DNA of 64,000 nt from Carallia brachiata (taxonomy: Eukaryota > Streptophyta > Magnoliopsida > Malpighiales > Rhizophoraceae): assembly GCA_021464245.1 (NCBI GenBank), contig JADCRB010000071.1, positions 2,480,001 through 2,544,000 on the forward strand. The letters run 5' to 3'. Numbering within the stretch: position 1 is the first letter of the stretch; each line of letters starts with the position of its first letter. Positions 12,790 through 25,699 of this stretch are shown piece by piece. The notes beneath the pieces were generated by a model. The model ran no database searches. It was not told where the DNA came from and worked only from the letters and a program-made list of their open reading frames with translations. The position numbers were made by a program, and so were the translations under genes.

Positions 12790-13047
12790 ATTTATTTACT
12801 GTAAAATAATTTATATTTGTAAAATATTTACAGTAAAAATAATAATTTTTCTTTATCACTTACTTATAATACAGTTTATATTTTTTTTGAAAATAACTTC
12901 AGTTCTGTAAAAAAAATAAGTTATTTTACCTGAAAATTTAAAAATTTTTCTCAAATTTTATCTATATAAAATATTTTTCGTGAAACAAATATCAGAAAAT
13001 TTGTAAAATTTTTTTTTATAAAATATTTTATAGAAAACACCGTACCC
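12790..13047. mobile_element. Tourist-like MITE, older copy
   Basis: About 260 bp are closely similar along their length to the element at 25413-25691. Shared landmarks are GTAAAATATTTACAGT-type arms, CACTTACTTATA and TTATTTTACCTGAAAAT. The right end finishes ACACCGTACCC followed by TTA. The left terminus is degraded, so the boundary is approximate. Confidence 0.6.
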
Positions 13048-13049
13048 TT

Positions 13050-16000
13050 ATACACTCCTTAGATGTATGGGCATATTGGCTAGTTATCATAACAAGAAGT
13101 TACATGCATTCGCTTGGAACATCCACGTCAAGTCGTTAACTTTTCATTTCAAATCCAGAGAAATATATTTGGTTGCCTTTGACCTACTGGCCAATGCCAT
13201 GGTGCTTCCAGATGGACATCGAATTGGAAATATTTCTCATGATATAAGTTGCAAGTTTTTAAGTTGCATCGTAATGGGCATAAAAACAATTACTAACCTC
13301 CCAAATTCTCACTTGTATTGCATTATTATAATTGTTGGAGGTATAATTATATTATTAACATTAATTGAATTATGCATTAAACAATTAATACTTTACAACC
13401 AATAATTATAATAGTTTATCATATGAGCCAGCATCTAAAACAATATAATTCAACGTCTCCATGTAGGTTTTTGGAGGTACATATTTGTAAATTGCAGACC
13501 TGTTGACCAATTGCATGCTTCATAAGAGAATTTCTTCTTTGTGTTTGTTTTTGTGTAGAAAGAGAGTTAAAGTTTTGATGGTGTAACCTTACAGTTGACA
13601 AGGGCATTACATTGCACCAATCCGTACTTATGAGAGGGGACTCAGGATTTGTATCTTACGTAATAAATAACTATTAACTAAAAACCAATTACATCCTTGA
13701 TCTATCAAATAAATTATAAATTTTCTTTGTTTTGAAAAAAAAAAATCAGTCACGGACGTATTGTTTATCAGATTCTTAGGCTGGATTCGAAATAACTTCC
13801 GTTTAAACAACTCGTTTAACAACCTTCATCAAAGTCAGTCTCATCACGCAAGTACCAGTAGGACCAACGAGCATCCGTCACTAGTGTCTCAGTGAGTAAG
13901 TCTAATTTCAAGCGCAGACCACAATCTTTTGCCAACAAAAGAGTCACCTAGTCATTATTAAGAGTAAATACATGTGCTAAAACTTGAACTCAAAATACCG
14001 AACGTAAAAATATGCTGATTTACCGTAAATTCAAAACAAATGCATTTCAGTAAATCTTGGTGCCAACAATTTAGAATCAATAAGGCTTACTTGAAGATAA
14101 CATGAGTCTTTCTTAAATCTATGAGATACCCTGAGCTTTCGTCCCGACATCCGTTTGGTAGGGGACAGAGACATAGAGTGTTTTTTTTTTTTTTTTCGGT
14201 TTATTGATGAAAAGGATAATCAAGGAGAAATAAAAGAACAAATTATAAGGGAATTAATCACTTGGAGAGACATGTCGCTCCAATTATGTCTGTCTGTATT
14301 AGAAAATTCAACTCAAGAGTCGAAGTGGCCCAAATTTGAAGAGAGCCGTAATTAAATGCCGAGATTAACAAGGAAGTCATCGAGAATGCTTCCTAGTTCC
14401 TACACCAACAAACCTCATAAAGAATCTTATAAAAGTTTTTTTATCAAAGAAAATTGTTGTATTAAAATTTAAAATCGTACATAAATCTGAAACACAGACG
14501 ATAAAAAGATTTGTATAAGATAGGAGTATATAATAGTTAAAGCTTACAACTAACATGGTACTAAGGACTATGACTTAATCGAGCGTATTGCCCTTTTTGA
14601 TAAATCTCTCTCATAAGTGAAAAAATCAAATTAAAATTAGATCGATATAAAACTAAAGTCTCAGATTAATCTATAGATAAAACTATCTAAAACAACACAT
14701 ATAACATTTAGACAAACTCACAATAAAAATTAATCGAATATATCCAAAAATATTTACAATCATTCCTAACTTTCACTCAAACACCATAAAATATAAATAC
14801 AAATCACACGTCTTAAAACACATAAATCAAGTGAACCTCGTAAAGGAACTTACAAAAATTATCCGGTGTACTTTGTTGCAAGTGAATTTTGTTGGCTTCG
14901 GGCTTGTATGATTTTATTTTCTTTTTGCCCCGTACATCCAGTGTGTGTCATAATTGGCTCACAGTCATTAATCGTTCCTAAATTTGGGGCCACATATACA
15001 GCTCCCGTCGTCCTTCCGTCACTTTCCGCTACGAACGATAACCAATGAATAGAGGAAGTCAGGGAGGGAAGGGTGCACCGCACTTAACGAAGAAGTACTG
15101 GTTCACATCAACGATAAGCCGTACGTACTTCTTTTTCAAACTTTCTTTTTCGAAACTCCAACTTAATATCTTCAATTTTAAAAACAATTTAATTAATAAA
15201 ATATGCTATATGAAATGTTAAGAACAAAATATAAACTGGATTTTGACCATTCTCTGGATCAATAATTCATTCACCAATTTGATTGATGGGCCAACTTGTA
15301 GCTTAAAAAACAATAGGGCTTAGGGAGTTTTCATCGATGTAATAGTCCCGTTAAGATCTTTATTGATGTTTGCAAAAAAAAACTATTGATGGCCTGATTT
15401 TCAGTTAAATACTATTAAAAATAATAGTTTGATAGGGTTTTAGTGAATTTTTTTTAGTATTGATTTGAATTCGAATTTTTACGTTAACATTTCTCTCGAA
15501 TTAAAAAAAAAGTTTATGTGTGAGTGTAGTAATAGATTTTTGATTTATTAACACTGTGGTGAGGATTGAGAGAGATTTGTTTCGGACTCAACAGTATTTC
15601 AGTGAGGGATCTGTTCTATAGAGATGATTGAATGAGAATATCAACAATATAAAAACTAATCCTAACTTACAAATCTAATAATCATCATATTTATAATAAA
15701 TCTTTTTTCTTTGATAAAAAAATATTGAATTAAAGAGCCTAATTATTCTATCATAATTTAAAAATTATAAATTATAGTTACGGGAGCAGTTGGGATGATA
15801 TTATGTAGATTTGACCTTTTTTTTATCATAGTTGAAACATCTTCAATTTGAAGAAACAACTAAAAAAGATTAAACAATTCTTCTTTTTTTTTTTTTTTTT
15901 TACTTCTGAGTAGAAATTCACCCAATTACATACCCAACCTTACACAGTGTAATGATAAGAAATAAATCTCCCATCACGCTACGCTGAGATTATGTAAAAA

Positions 16001-18370
16001 TAAAAGAATTATAATCTATAGTATAAAAAAAATCAAAGACATTAGAATAAAACATTTGCCAAAATTAAAATGAATTGTGAAATTCATGCATGAGATTAAA
16101 TATTAATTTAAATATAGTTCTGAATTTGTTAGTTCTCTTTTTATGCATGTATATGTTAATATGTCTGTCATTCTCTTTTTCATAAATAGATGGGTCGTAA
16201 AGCTACGTTATAAGAAAGTTTGGAGACTAGCATAAAATTTGGGTCAAAACTGTCTTTAAAAACGTTGACAGTTTCTTTATTGAGACAGGGACCAGAATCT
16301 GGCAAAATCAAACGGGAAAATTATCTATCTGCACGTTTTCTTCATCGAGTGGCACTTGAATGTCTATTTAGGACTACTATTAGTGTATCGTAATGAAAGA
16401 AGGAATACTTAACCATCCTATGCTTGTGTTCCTACTTCCCTATTTCATACTTTGGACCACGACGACAATAATATTAACAAATATTTAATCACCCACAACC
16501 ACCCTAATTCTGGGACGGATCTAAACTTATGAAAAAAAATATTAAGTAATAATATTTAGATAATAATAAAGTAATATAAATCGTTGAATAATTAAAATTT
16601 AAAAAAAGCTAAATTATTAGATATCGTTTGATAAATTGTATAATTTATTTCTCACTAAATAATGTCGAGTTACGAAATTTTTCCACAAATTAGACACACA
16701 ATTTTATGTTTGTTTCTCCAAAATATATTTCATGTTTTAAATAAAAGACCTTGTATTGGGTTATCATTTTAATAATATTTATGCGAAATATCAAATAATA
16801 ATAACAAATATATAGAGAGACAGTTTGAAAAATTAGTGAAAAAAAGGTAATTTTATTGTTAATCCGAGTTTTTTTTCCCCCTTTTTAAACTTCCGTCTGG
16901 ACGGTAACGTGAGAATGCCACCGACCATTGTTGGAGAGTAGGCGAGCAATCAACCACTCTTGCTACAAACTATAGCTTGCTGTTGCCGCATTCCGGTGAG
17001 CCAACGGCGGATGATGTCACGCACACGACAGGTCTGCAATAGTTGTTGGAGAGCCGTTAATTAGTGCTGGATAGCATTAGCTTATATTGATTATTATTTT
17101 TTTTAGGGACTGTATTAATTAATCAAATATTAGAAAGTTGTCAAATTTAATTACATTGACTAAATAATCTTCTCTTATTTATTCAACTACTAGTTTGGAT
17201 CTCATGATCGAGGTTATCAATCCTAGACTCGAATAAATGAGGAGAGTTTTTGTCTCTAATAAAGTCATTTTTTGAAATAAATAAATCTCCAATCGTAGAT
17301 TTGATTGATTGAAGTATTTCACTCAATTGTTTCCATGAGAAGAGCAAAACTGAACAAACCGACTAGTCATAAAAGAAAACAAAAAAAACCACGTCTCCCG
17401 GACTCCCTGTGGATCTAGGAGAAGAGGAAGAAAAGTTTTTTCAAACCAAAATTTCTGTTTGGCATTTAATTAGAAGTAATAATCCATTAGTCTTCCTCAA
17501 AAAAAAAAAAAAAGTAAAAATCTATTAGCAGCAGACAATACATAGATTATCATATTTGTTGAGAAATATATTTTTTTAAGAGAAAAAAATAAAAAAAGAC
17601 TTCAATTTTTGACTATTATTTATAATAGTGTATAATATTCATAAAAATCATATTGAATCAGATTTATTAATATTTATACAATTAAATAAATTACAATACG
17701 TGTTACATTATAATTGAATAAATTGAGTTTCTAATTATGATTATTAATATAGATAATGTAAAAATATTCATAAAAATCAGATTTATTAATATTTATACAA
17801 TTTAAATAATAATTTCATAAAAATTCTGAAAAATATTCTTTTGCTTAACAGTTATTAGTTTTTTTAAAGTTAACATAGTTTAAAGGAGAGATCACCTAGT
17901 AAATATGAAAGTTTTCTAATAATTAAAGAGATGTCCGCATGTTGCTTTAAAAAAAAAAAAATGCCCGCATGTAAGCAAAATCTTAATTTTCTTTCATTTT
18001 CGATAATTATAACAAGTCTTATTATTACTTAGATGCAGACAAAAATATATAAAAAACAATAATGTAAAAATCAAAATAATTATTTAATCATTTAATTAAA
18101 CTAAATAATTAATAAAATAATATAAATTTATTACGTATTAACTTTTTCTTATATATACACGAAAGATTTTCCCAATCATAATAAACATAAACCTATAGAT
18201 AGGGTTACTAAACTAACGAATAGAAGTTGGAGGGGTCCACTTGCCAAATTGTTACAAATAACACCAATACGAATCGTCTCAAGTCTCAAAGAATCCAATT
18301 TCTCCTAAACAAAAATGATTAGCATTAGTCATATGTAATATTAATTAACAATAATGATCACCCAACCCCT
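13050..18370. other. Long AT-rich intergenic region
   Basis: No gene is supportable here on either strand. The only GC-richer islands are 14860-15110 and 16890-17040. Both contain short open frames (up to about 74 codons) with no domain, signal sequence or splice logic. A direct repeat of about 35 bp (core CAGATTTATTAATATTTATA) occurs near 17658 and again near 17778. Poly(T) runs stand at 15885-15901. The final 150 bp are the upstream region of the GT14 gene. Confidence 0.6.
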
Positions 18371-18376
18371 CCCAAT

Positions 18377-18384
18377 TATATAGT
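18377..18384 (+). promoter_or_regulatory. TATA-type promoter and CT-rich leader of the GT14 gene
   Basis: A TTATATAG motif is followed about 30 bp later by a pyrimidine-rich initiator zone with a (CT)n microsatellite at 18415-18438. That is a common layout in plant promoters. The transcript would start near 18410, about 1.27 kb upstream of the start codon. Confidence 0.5.
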
Positions 18385-18409
18385 CTTCTTTTTATTAAAT
18401 TCTCCCTCC

Positions 18410-19682
18410 TCCCTCTCTCTCTTCTCTCTCTCTCTCTCTGTGGAAATTTCTCTGTCTCTTTGCCGTGTGGGTGGCTTTGGCCTTATTTGGATTTGATTTG
18501 GGTGTGCCCTAGATCTTGAATAGTGGGTGGCCATTGCCAGAAAGTTGCTATTTATTTAAAAGGGTTTTCTTTTTCAGATCTTTCAATCAATTTCCTGGGT
18601 GGGTTTTGAATTGGAGATCTAGTTTCTTTATCTTCTTCTTCGTTTTGGTTTGTCCACCTTTGTTTCTCAGGTATTCGCTTTCTTGCTTGTTGTTTATTCT
18701 CTATTTGGTTTCTTTTGACGTTAAAGGTCGTTTCTTGATGTTGGATTACGAGATTGTATGTAATGTGGTTATTTTGTTCTGCAAGAATCAAACTTGGAAT
18801 TTGGATGATGTTTTTTTTTTGAAAATTCAAGAATGCAATTCTTCCCTTTTTTTTTTCTTTTCTTTTCTTTCTCTTTTCTTGCGGTTTCTTGGAAGCCAAA
18901 CGGTGGGTTGACTATTTGGCGTCGGAGTGGTTGACCTGAGGATGGAATTCGGGTTTGGATATTGGGTTCGGATTTTGATTGGGTCTTCGGTTTGGTGCCG
19001 CGGATAGAGGGCGTTAGATTGGTTTGGTTTGGTTTGACCTTTTGTCGTTACTGTTGTTTTCGCTTTCAGTTTTTTTTTTTTTAATTTTTAATTTTTTTGG
19101 TTTTTATTGTTAATTTTATTGAGGAAGAACGAGAGGCATGGGTTTGGTTTCAGTAGTTGGGCATGGTTAGGAATCTGGATCACAGTTTCTGCTTATTCAA
19201 TTTCTTCTTCTTTCTTAAATTTTCTTTATTTTATTTTTGTTTTTTGTTGTCTTTCTCCCAATTGCTTAGAAAGTGGCTGGTTGATCTTTTGTGCCTGTTT
19301 GGTTACCGAGAAAAGAAAGATAGCAACTTTAGGATATTTGAAATATCACCCATATGATATTGATTCCATCACAACTATTCTTATCAACTTTGTATCTTTT
19401 TTTTTTGGTTTCTTCTGTACTGTCCCCCTCCCCCAGAAAAATTATGCAATGGAAATGCGACTGCTACTTTCTTCTTTGTGATTTTAATCAATTTATGAGC
19501 ATTATAGAAGTTTGTTGCTAGATATGTTATGTTTAACTTATCAGATTTTGCTTGGCAGCCAATTGAAGAACCTCTGTGTGGCTGTTAAACACTGATTCTT
19601 ATTGGGGGGAATAGTGGTGGATATGTGGATGGCAGCAAGATATGCACTACATTGAGATAAGCTTCTTATGTTGGTAGTCTAG
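18410..19682 (+). other. Probable 5' UTR with one intron, GT14 gene
   Basis: The leader appears to be split. A donor TCTCAG/GTATTC at 18670/18671 and an acceptor CTTGGCAG/CC at 19558/19559 define an intron of about 890 bp. It is T-rich, as plant introns are. Open frames on either strand here (up to 131 codons) are low-complexity Phe/Leu-rich translations of poly(T) tracts and are not taken as genes. Leader introns are common in this gene family, but transcript data would be needed for certainty. Confidence 0.45.
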
Positions 19683-22600
19683 ATGAAGGCAAATCAGGTG
19701 TGGCGTGGAGGCATGGGTGATGTGCAGATCTTGCCCGGGTCTCGTCACCGGCCTCCTTTGAAGAGGCCAATATGGATCATTGTCTTAGTGTCAATGGTCA
19801 GCCTGTTTCTAGTTTGTGCTTATATCTATCCACCGCAAAGCAGCAGTGCTTGTTATGTATTTTCTTCCAGAGGTTGCAAGGCTCTTACTGATTGGCTTCC
19901 ACCTGCTCCTGCGAAGGAATATACAGATGATGAGATTGCATCTCATATTGTGATTAGGGAAATTCTGAGTTCACCTCCCATTGAAACAAAAAATGCCAAA
20001 ATTGCTTTTATGTTCTTGACTCCTGGTTCATTACCTTTTGAGAAGCTGTGGCACAAGTTTTTCAAGGTAGAGTTCTTTCTTAATTTTGTGTTAAAAATGC
20101 ATTTACCTTTTCTAGATATTTGGAAATTTTTGTTCAGTTGATGTATTGATTGGAGCCAACTGTTACTTTTTGTCATATTGGAGAAAAATCTGACTTTACT
20201 ATTATGAATGCATAGATCTGTATTGGCATAGATGGAGCTCTTGCCTCCGAAAAAATTCATTCATGTGAGTCCTGTATGCTTGTGTCTGAATGTCTTCTCT
20301 ACTTGATGATTCAGCTTTCTGAAAATTGTCTAACCTGGTTATTGGCAGTTTCTGTTTCTTTTGAAATTATGCTGATATTGTGTTTCTGTAAACACTGCAA
20401 GATAGAAAATTGCTTATTAAATTGTAAGATAGAATGTTGCAAATCCAATTGCGAGATAGAAAGCTGCAAGTCCAATTGTTTATACTCACACAAGATTGGT
20501 ATGGGTCCTAATAAACGTATAGTACGGTATGGTAGAGTTTTGCTGAGTGAAAGAACTGTGGGGGAGTTAGGTTTGTAGGAAATATTGTGTGTGCCTGCAT
20601 ATATTGAGAAAAACCTAAAGATGAAAATTTTTTTCTTTAGTGGATAACTAATGAAAGACATGAACCCACTTTGTACCAAAAAAAAATTGCCTCACCAGAT
20701 GGGTAGAATGTTGTGTGTTCCGGTCATAAAGTTGACATACTTGCTTCATTCTGGCATATATTAGGAATGAATGAGATAACAATATGTATCTCTATTGATC
20801 ATTTACGTATTCCGCATCTATATGATGGGTACTAGTTGGAATACAGTTTATCATAAATGTGGGCCCTTCTTTCTCAGTTTGTTGTGATTCCAAGCTGTGG
20901 ACATTTCCTGACCAAACTGTGGACATTTCCTCCGACCAAGTATGTTTTCGTTCTCTCGTCATCTGCTGAAGCAAATTCATGTTTCCTGGCAGGGTCACGA
21001 GGGCAGATTCTCTGTTTATGTTCATGCATCCCAGGAAAGACCAGTCCATTCGAGCCGCTACTTCATAAATCGAGACATACGCAGTGACGAGGTTGATAAA
21101 TTTAATTTCAATAATCATCTCCTTTTATTCTATCATTGACGTGCTTGCAAATTTTTTTAATCTATTTTTGATGTTTCACACTCGTTTTACTCTTTAGAGT
21201 AGTTTTTTCATTATTTTTGTGGTTGTCTACTTGCCTATCCTATGTCCTACCACTTGAGAATATGGGCCATTTGGAAGATGTTTTTACTGTTTTGATAAAT
21301 TCTAGTTTCAGTTTGTTGTTTGGTGGAAATATATTGTTGCCTAATGATCTATTTAAATGCCTCAAACATGTTATATGATCTTTCCTCTCTTTTCTACCTT
21401 CCAAAGCAATAGAAAGGAAAAAAGAATAAGTGACATAGGACAACAATAAGGAGGTTGCTGATACTTTAGATGCATCTATCTTTATAAGATTTTATGTTCC
21501 ATGATGTGTTCGCTTAATGGTCAATCAATCCAACAATTTTCAGATAAAATGCAGACTTAGTTGAAAGGTTTAGTGATAGGTCACAAGGCAATGGATGTTA
21601 TGCCATTCTTCTTAATTTTAGCCCCCGAGGGAAAGAGGGGTGGGGGGGCTAAAATCTGTTGAATTCTTGATCAATTTTACCTGAACTAAATTTGCAGGTG
21701 GTATGGGGAAAGATATCAATGGTTGATGCTGAGAGACGGCTTCTGGCGAATGCTCTTCAAGATCCTGATAATCAGCAATTTGTTTTACTCTCTGATAGGT
21801 AACGCGAAAAGATCTGGTCTTATGATTTGTTTTTGAGACTATATAGGTTTTGCTATTCTAATTAGTGATCAATTGTCCTCTGATATTGCAGTTGTGTTCC
21901 GTTGTATAAGTTCGACTATATCTACAACTATTTGATGTATGCCAACATCAGCTATGTTGATTGGTACGAGCCATAGTTTAAATGTTTTTAGTCATATACT
22001 TGGGCTTGTATCCTTGCTCTGTTACTCTGTCTTTATTGCATGATTTTTAGTTGTCTAGAGGACCAATCATATAAACAAAATTTGCAGTTAAGTTGAATAT
22101 TTCAGAAATTGTATTGTCCTATTTACCTGTGCTGATGAATGTGTCCTGTTCTCTTCAGCTTTTACGATCCCGGTCCTCATGGGAATGGGAGGTATTCAGA
22201 TCACATGTTGCCTGAAATTGAGATGAAAGACTTTAGAAAGGGTGCACAGGTAGATCTTAATTAGCTTCTTATAGGCGTTTAAGTTTTTTATCTGCATTAT
22301 TCACTTCCCTAATAGTTCCTTTAACTTTTCAAAGCGATCCTTTCCCTGCTATGTATGGCACTGTAAAAAAATCATGCAGATTTTTGTTTAAATTTCAACT
22401 TGTCTTGCTCTAATTTTTGACGAGTGATTTCCGTGCAGTGGTTCACAATGAAGAGGCAGCATGCTTTGATAGTTATAGCTGACAGTCTCTACTATTCGAA
22501 ATTCCGTGATTACTGCAAGGTAGTTATCGTCACAATTACTTTATTTGTGACATTATTTGGCATCAAAATCCCAGCAGCCACTGTGATGCTGAAACTTTTG

Positions 22601-24145
22601 TTTTGAAACTTACTTCCTTGCTCTTGATCTTTTGTTTAAATTCTGTTTTTTATCATAATCTGATCCAAATTTCTGTTTATTTAGTGGATCCTTTTTTGTG
22701 CTTAAAACAGGGATAACACTGCATCATTTTTTCGGGGATTTCTTTTATTCCTTTTAAAGTCAATTTTAACTGGCAAATTCTGTTATCATCTGCTTTCTTT
22801 CTTTTTTTTCCGCCTCAGTATAGTATGCGCTCTTCGGTTTATTAAATTCCTGTGGATTGTAGCTTGCAAATTCTCCTATCATCCACTTTTTCTCTTTTCC
22901 CGTCAATATATTATGTGCTCTTCTGTTTATCAATCTCCTGTGAATTATAAGAGCTGTGGAAAAAGTTGTCTTATTTACAAATTTTTCTTCTATTTTTTCC
23001 TAATGTGGCCATCATGATAACTTAGAGCAATATCATTTCTCATTTACTTGGACCACTGTTAATGGGATCACTCTTTAAATCTTTTTTCTGAGGGATACAC
23101 ATGATCTTTGCTGTCAGCATCTTTATATAAATGTATAATGGTTTAAATTAATGTTTTTATATGTCAATTTGAACACTACTTTCCTACCATGTAGTTAAGG
23201 TCAAGGAAGTGTCAAAGGAGCCATCTTACATTGTATGAGTGATGGCCTTAGCCTACTTCATATTTTGTGTCTAGATCTTGCACATTATGAGGTTTGTGTT
23301 TGACATTGAGACTGCAGCAATACTGACATGGGATCTTTTTCATGATTACAGCCTGGTCTGGAAGGGAAAAATTGCATTGCAGATGAGCATTACTTGCCAA
23401 CATTTTTCCATGTGAGCATCTTCCTCAACATTCCATCCTTAAATCTCTACAGTTTCCATCTTCCATTGAAAACTTATCTTTATATGTATATTCAGATGGT
23501 TGATCCTGGTGGAATTGCTAATTGGTCGGTAACACACGTGGATTGGTCCGAGAGAAAATGGCATCCCAAGTCATACAAAGCTGAGGATATAACTTACGAG
23601 CTTCTGAAGAATATTACGGTAGGGTTTTGCTTCTGCAGGGCCATCCATAGTCTTTCATACATTACTTTTTAGAAGTGATTGCTGTAATCCTCTAAACTCC
23701 AATTGTTGGTAAGAGCTTTGGGTCTGTCATTGACCCACAGTCTCTAGGTCGCCATGGCAGGATTTAGCCCATTAACCTAGCTTATTACCTTTGTAGCAAA
23801 TTGTGACATTACTTTTTCCTAATGTTGCTGTCTATATAATTCTCCTTGACCTTTTCTGAATGTGATGTTTCGCCGTGCAGTCAATTGATCTGAGTATACA
23901 TGTGACAAGTGATGAAAAGGTACAATTTTGCACTACTCTTACCTTCTTTCAGAAGTTTGCTAAATCTAAGCTATACACGTTTAATTTTTCATTCCCATGG
24001 TTGTCTTCAGAGGGAAGTGCAGATTCAACCTTGCTTATGGAACGGGATCAGACGGCCGTGCTACTTGTTTGCAAGGAAATTTTATCCAGAAGCTCTTGAT
24101 AACTTGTTGCAGATTTTCTCCAATTATACGCAACAATTTGAGTGA
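19683..24145 (+). CDS. GT14 (core-2/I-branching-like, DUF266) glycosyltransferase
   Basis: This is an intact spliced gene for a Golgi type II membrane glycosyltransferase of CAZy family GT14 (core-2/I-branching GlcNAc-transferase-like). The exact sugar and acceptor are unknown for this subgroup. Some plant GT14 members are glucuronosyltransferases acting on arabinogalactan. Coding exons are 19683-20066, 20993-21091, 21698-21798, 21892-21963, 22159-22249, 22439-22519, 23352-23411, 23496-23618, 23881-23919 and 24011-24145. All introns are GT-AG and phases fit throughout, giving 394 residues. Residues 1-28 are cytosolic and basic, and 29-49 are the membrane anchor (IWIIVLVSMVSLFLVCAYIY). The catalytic region follows with the family blocks IAFMFLTPG, FSVYVHAS, LLANALQD, FVLLSDSCVPLY, YDPGPHGNGRY, QWFTMKRQHA, ADEHYLPT, ANWSVTHVDWSERKWHPKSY and RPCYLFARKF. 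The length is close to the Arabidopsis short DUF266 proteins (about 385-390 residues). No lesion was seen. Confidence 0.95.
20401..20481. repeat. 27-bp minisatellite, three copies, in GT14 first coding intron
   Basis: Three adjacent 27-bp units each start GATAGAAA/GATAGAAT (20401, 20428, 20455). Because 27 is a multiple of three, a Cys-rich open frame runs through them, but it lies inside an intron and has no independent support as a gene. Confidence 0.7.
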
Positions 24146-25412
24146 GTTAATTTTGATGACTCGAAATTCTTTGGTCGGATCCACAGTTGCTTTCGACCCA
24201 CACCCCTTAGCTCCTCATATAATATCTTGCAAATTTGTAAATGTTTATGTCATTAAGGCGTGAATGTTCCCAGTCGCAATTTTTGCGCGCGGAGGAACAT
24301 TGGGAGAGGCAGTTAGGGTGACTTCGTAGGGGCTGGAGGCTAATCAGTTGTTAGCATTGCTTCCAGAGGGGTGGGTGATTTGTTGTCCATTTTTTCCCTC
24401 CATTTTTGCTGTTTGTGTTCTATTTTGATATAGAAAATTTTGGGGGATTTACTGCAATGTATTCAAAGACTAGATCTTTTGTAAACGAACACGCTTGGAT
24501 CCCCTCATTTTAAAACCCATTAGGCATGAGATTTGAGAATTTTATTGTAAATTGAAAAACATGAAAATGTATATTATCCTTCGCATTTGCCATCTTAAAT
24601 TTTGTTGAGTTCTTATTGGCAGTGATTCAAATCGTTAAAGCATCTCATGACTCTGCTATTTTATTAGGAGGATTTTTTTTAATTAGGGAAAAAAAAAAAA
24701 AAACCATTTGGGACTTGGAGAGTAGAGATGTGAAGTTGATTAGGCCTTCTCACAGCATGGCCTGGCCTACCATGATTCGATAATGGCCCAATTGTTGAGC
24801 CAATGCTGGCCAGGGTTTAAGCCCAAATTTCTTCGTTTGTGCATTATTAGTGTTATTTTTAAAATAAAAGAGTAAAAAAAAAAAAAAAAGTAAGAAGAAA
24901 TTGAAAAAGGAAATACAGAGCATAATCTTGTGACTTTCTTACTTTCAAATAACAAAATCGCCAGACTATTTTCAATAGAGGAACATTACGTGAGTGTAGA
25001 TTAAAATGATTAAGAAAATATAAATAGACAGATAATTTATTTGATGATCTTTAATAATTTATTTATTATTTTTTTTAATTCAACCAACCAATGCCTCATA
25101 TTATTTTTACTTTAATATCACTTTAGTCTCTTCTAAATGAGCCCACTGAGTATTTCTCTTCTTAAAATGACCAGTCGAAAGAAAATGATGTTACTATATT
25201 TAGCCGCTTTTTTTGAAAATTGAAAAAAGAATAAAGGGTAGAATCTTGAGACTTTCTTACATTCAAATCATTAAATAAGGGTAAGACCATTCTCAGAATG
25301 AGATGTGATAAAAAGAAAAATGGGAAAATGATACGTTGCTATGTTTAGTCACTGTTTTTGTAAGCGTAGAAGACATTCAGCTTTTATGTCTTAAAGAATT
25401 AGTTTTCACTTA
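24146..25412. other. GT14 3' UTR followed by intergenic DNA
   Basis: The first 300-400 bp after the GT14 stop are probably 3' UTR. No canonical AATAAA is obvious, though AT-rich sequence near 24540-24580 could serve. Beyond that the sequence is AT-rich with poly(A) runs at 24690 and 24875. No gene is seen. Confidence 0.45.
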
Positions 25413-25691
25413 GAGTCCGTTTGTTTGCTTTAAAATAACTTATATTTATAAAATATTTATAAAAAAAAATATTTACAGTGAAAATAATAATTTTTTTTGT
25501 CACTTACTTATAGTACAGTTTGTATTTTCCTTAAAAATAACTTCAGCTCTGCAAAAGGAGAAATTATTTTACCTGAAAATCTAAAAATTTTCCCCAAATT
25601 TTACCTATGTAAAATATTTTCCGTGAAATAAACGCCGAAAAACTTGTAAAATTTTTTCTTGTAAAATATTTTATAAGAAACAAATACACCC
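25413..25691. mobile_element. Tourist-like MITE with TTA target duplication
   Basis: A 279-bp non-coding element starts GAGTCCGTTTGTTTG, and the inverse of its right end (ending CAAATACACCC) starts GGGTGTATTTGTTTC. TTA directly flanks both sides. Three-bp TTA/TAA duplications and G-rich tips are typical of PIF/Harbinger-derived MITEs. A related older copy is at 12790-13047. Confidence 0.65.
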
Positions 25692-25699
25692 TTAATGTT

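Noticed and set aside
18516..18911. 131-codon plus-strand frame (and an overlapping minus-strand frame) upstream of the GT14 gene
   Set aside because: Phe/Leu-rich translation of poly(T) leader and intron sequence; it lies in the probable 5' UTR exon and intron.
20276..20578. Cys-rich 100-codon frame
   Set aside because: Lies entirely within a GT14 intron and is created by a 27-bp minisatellite.
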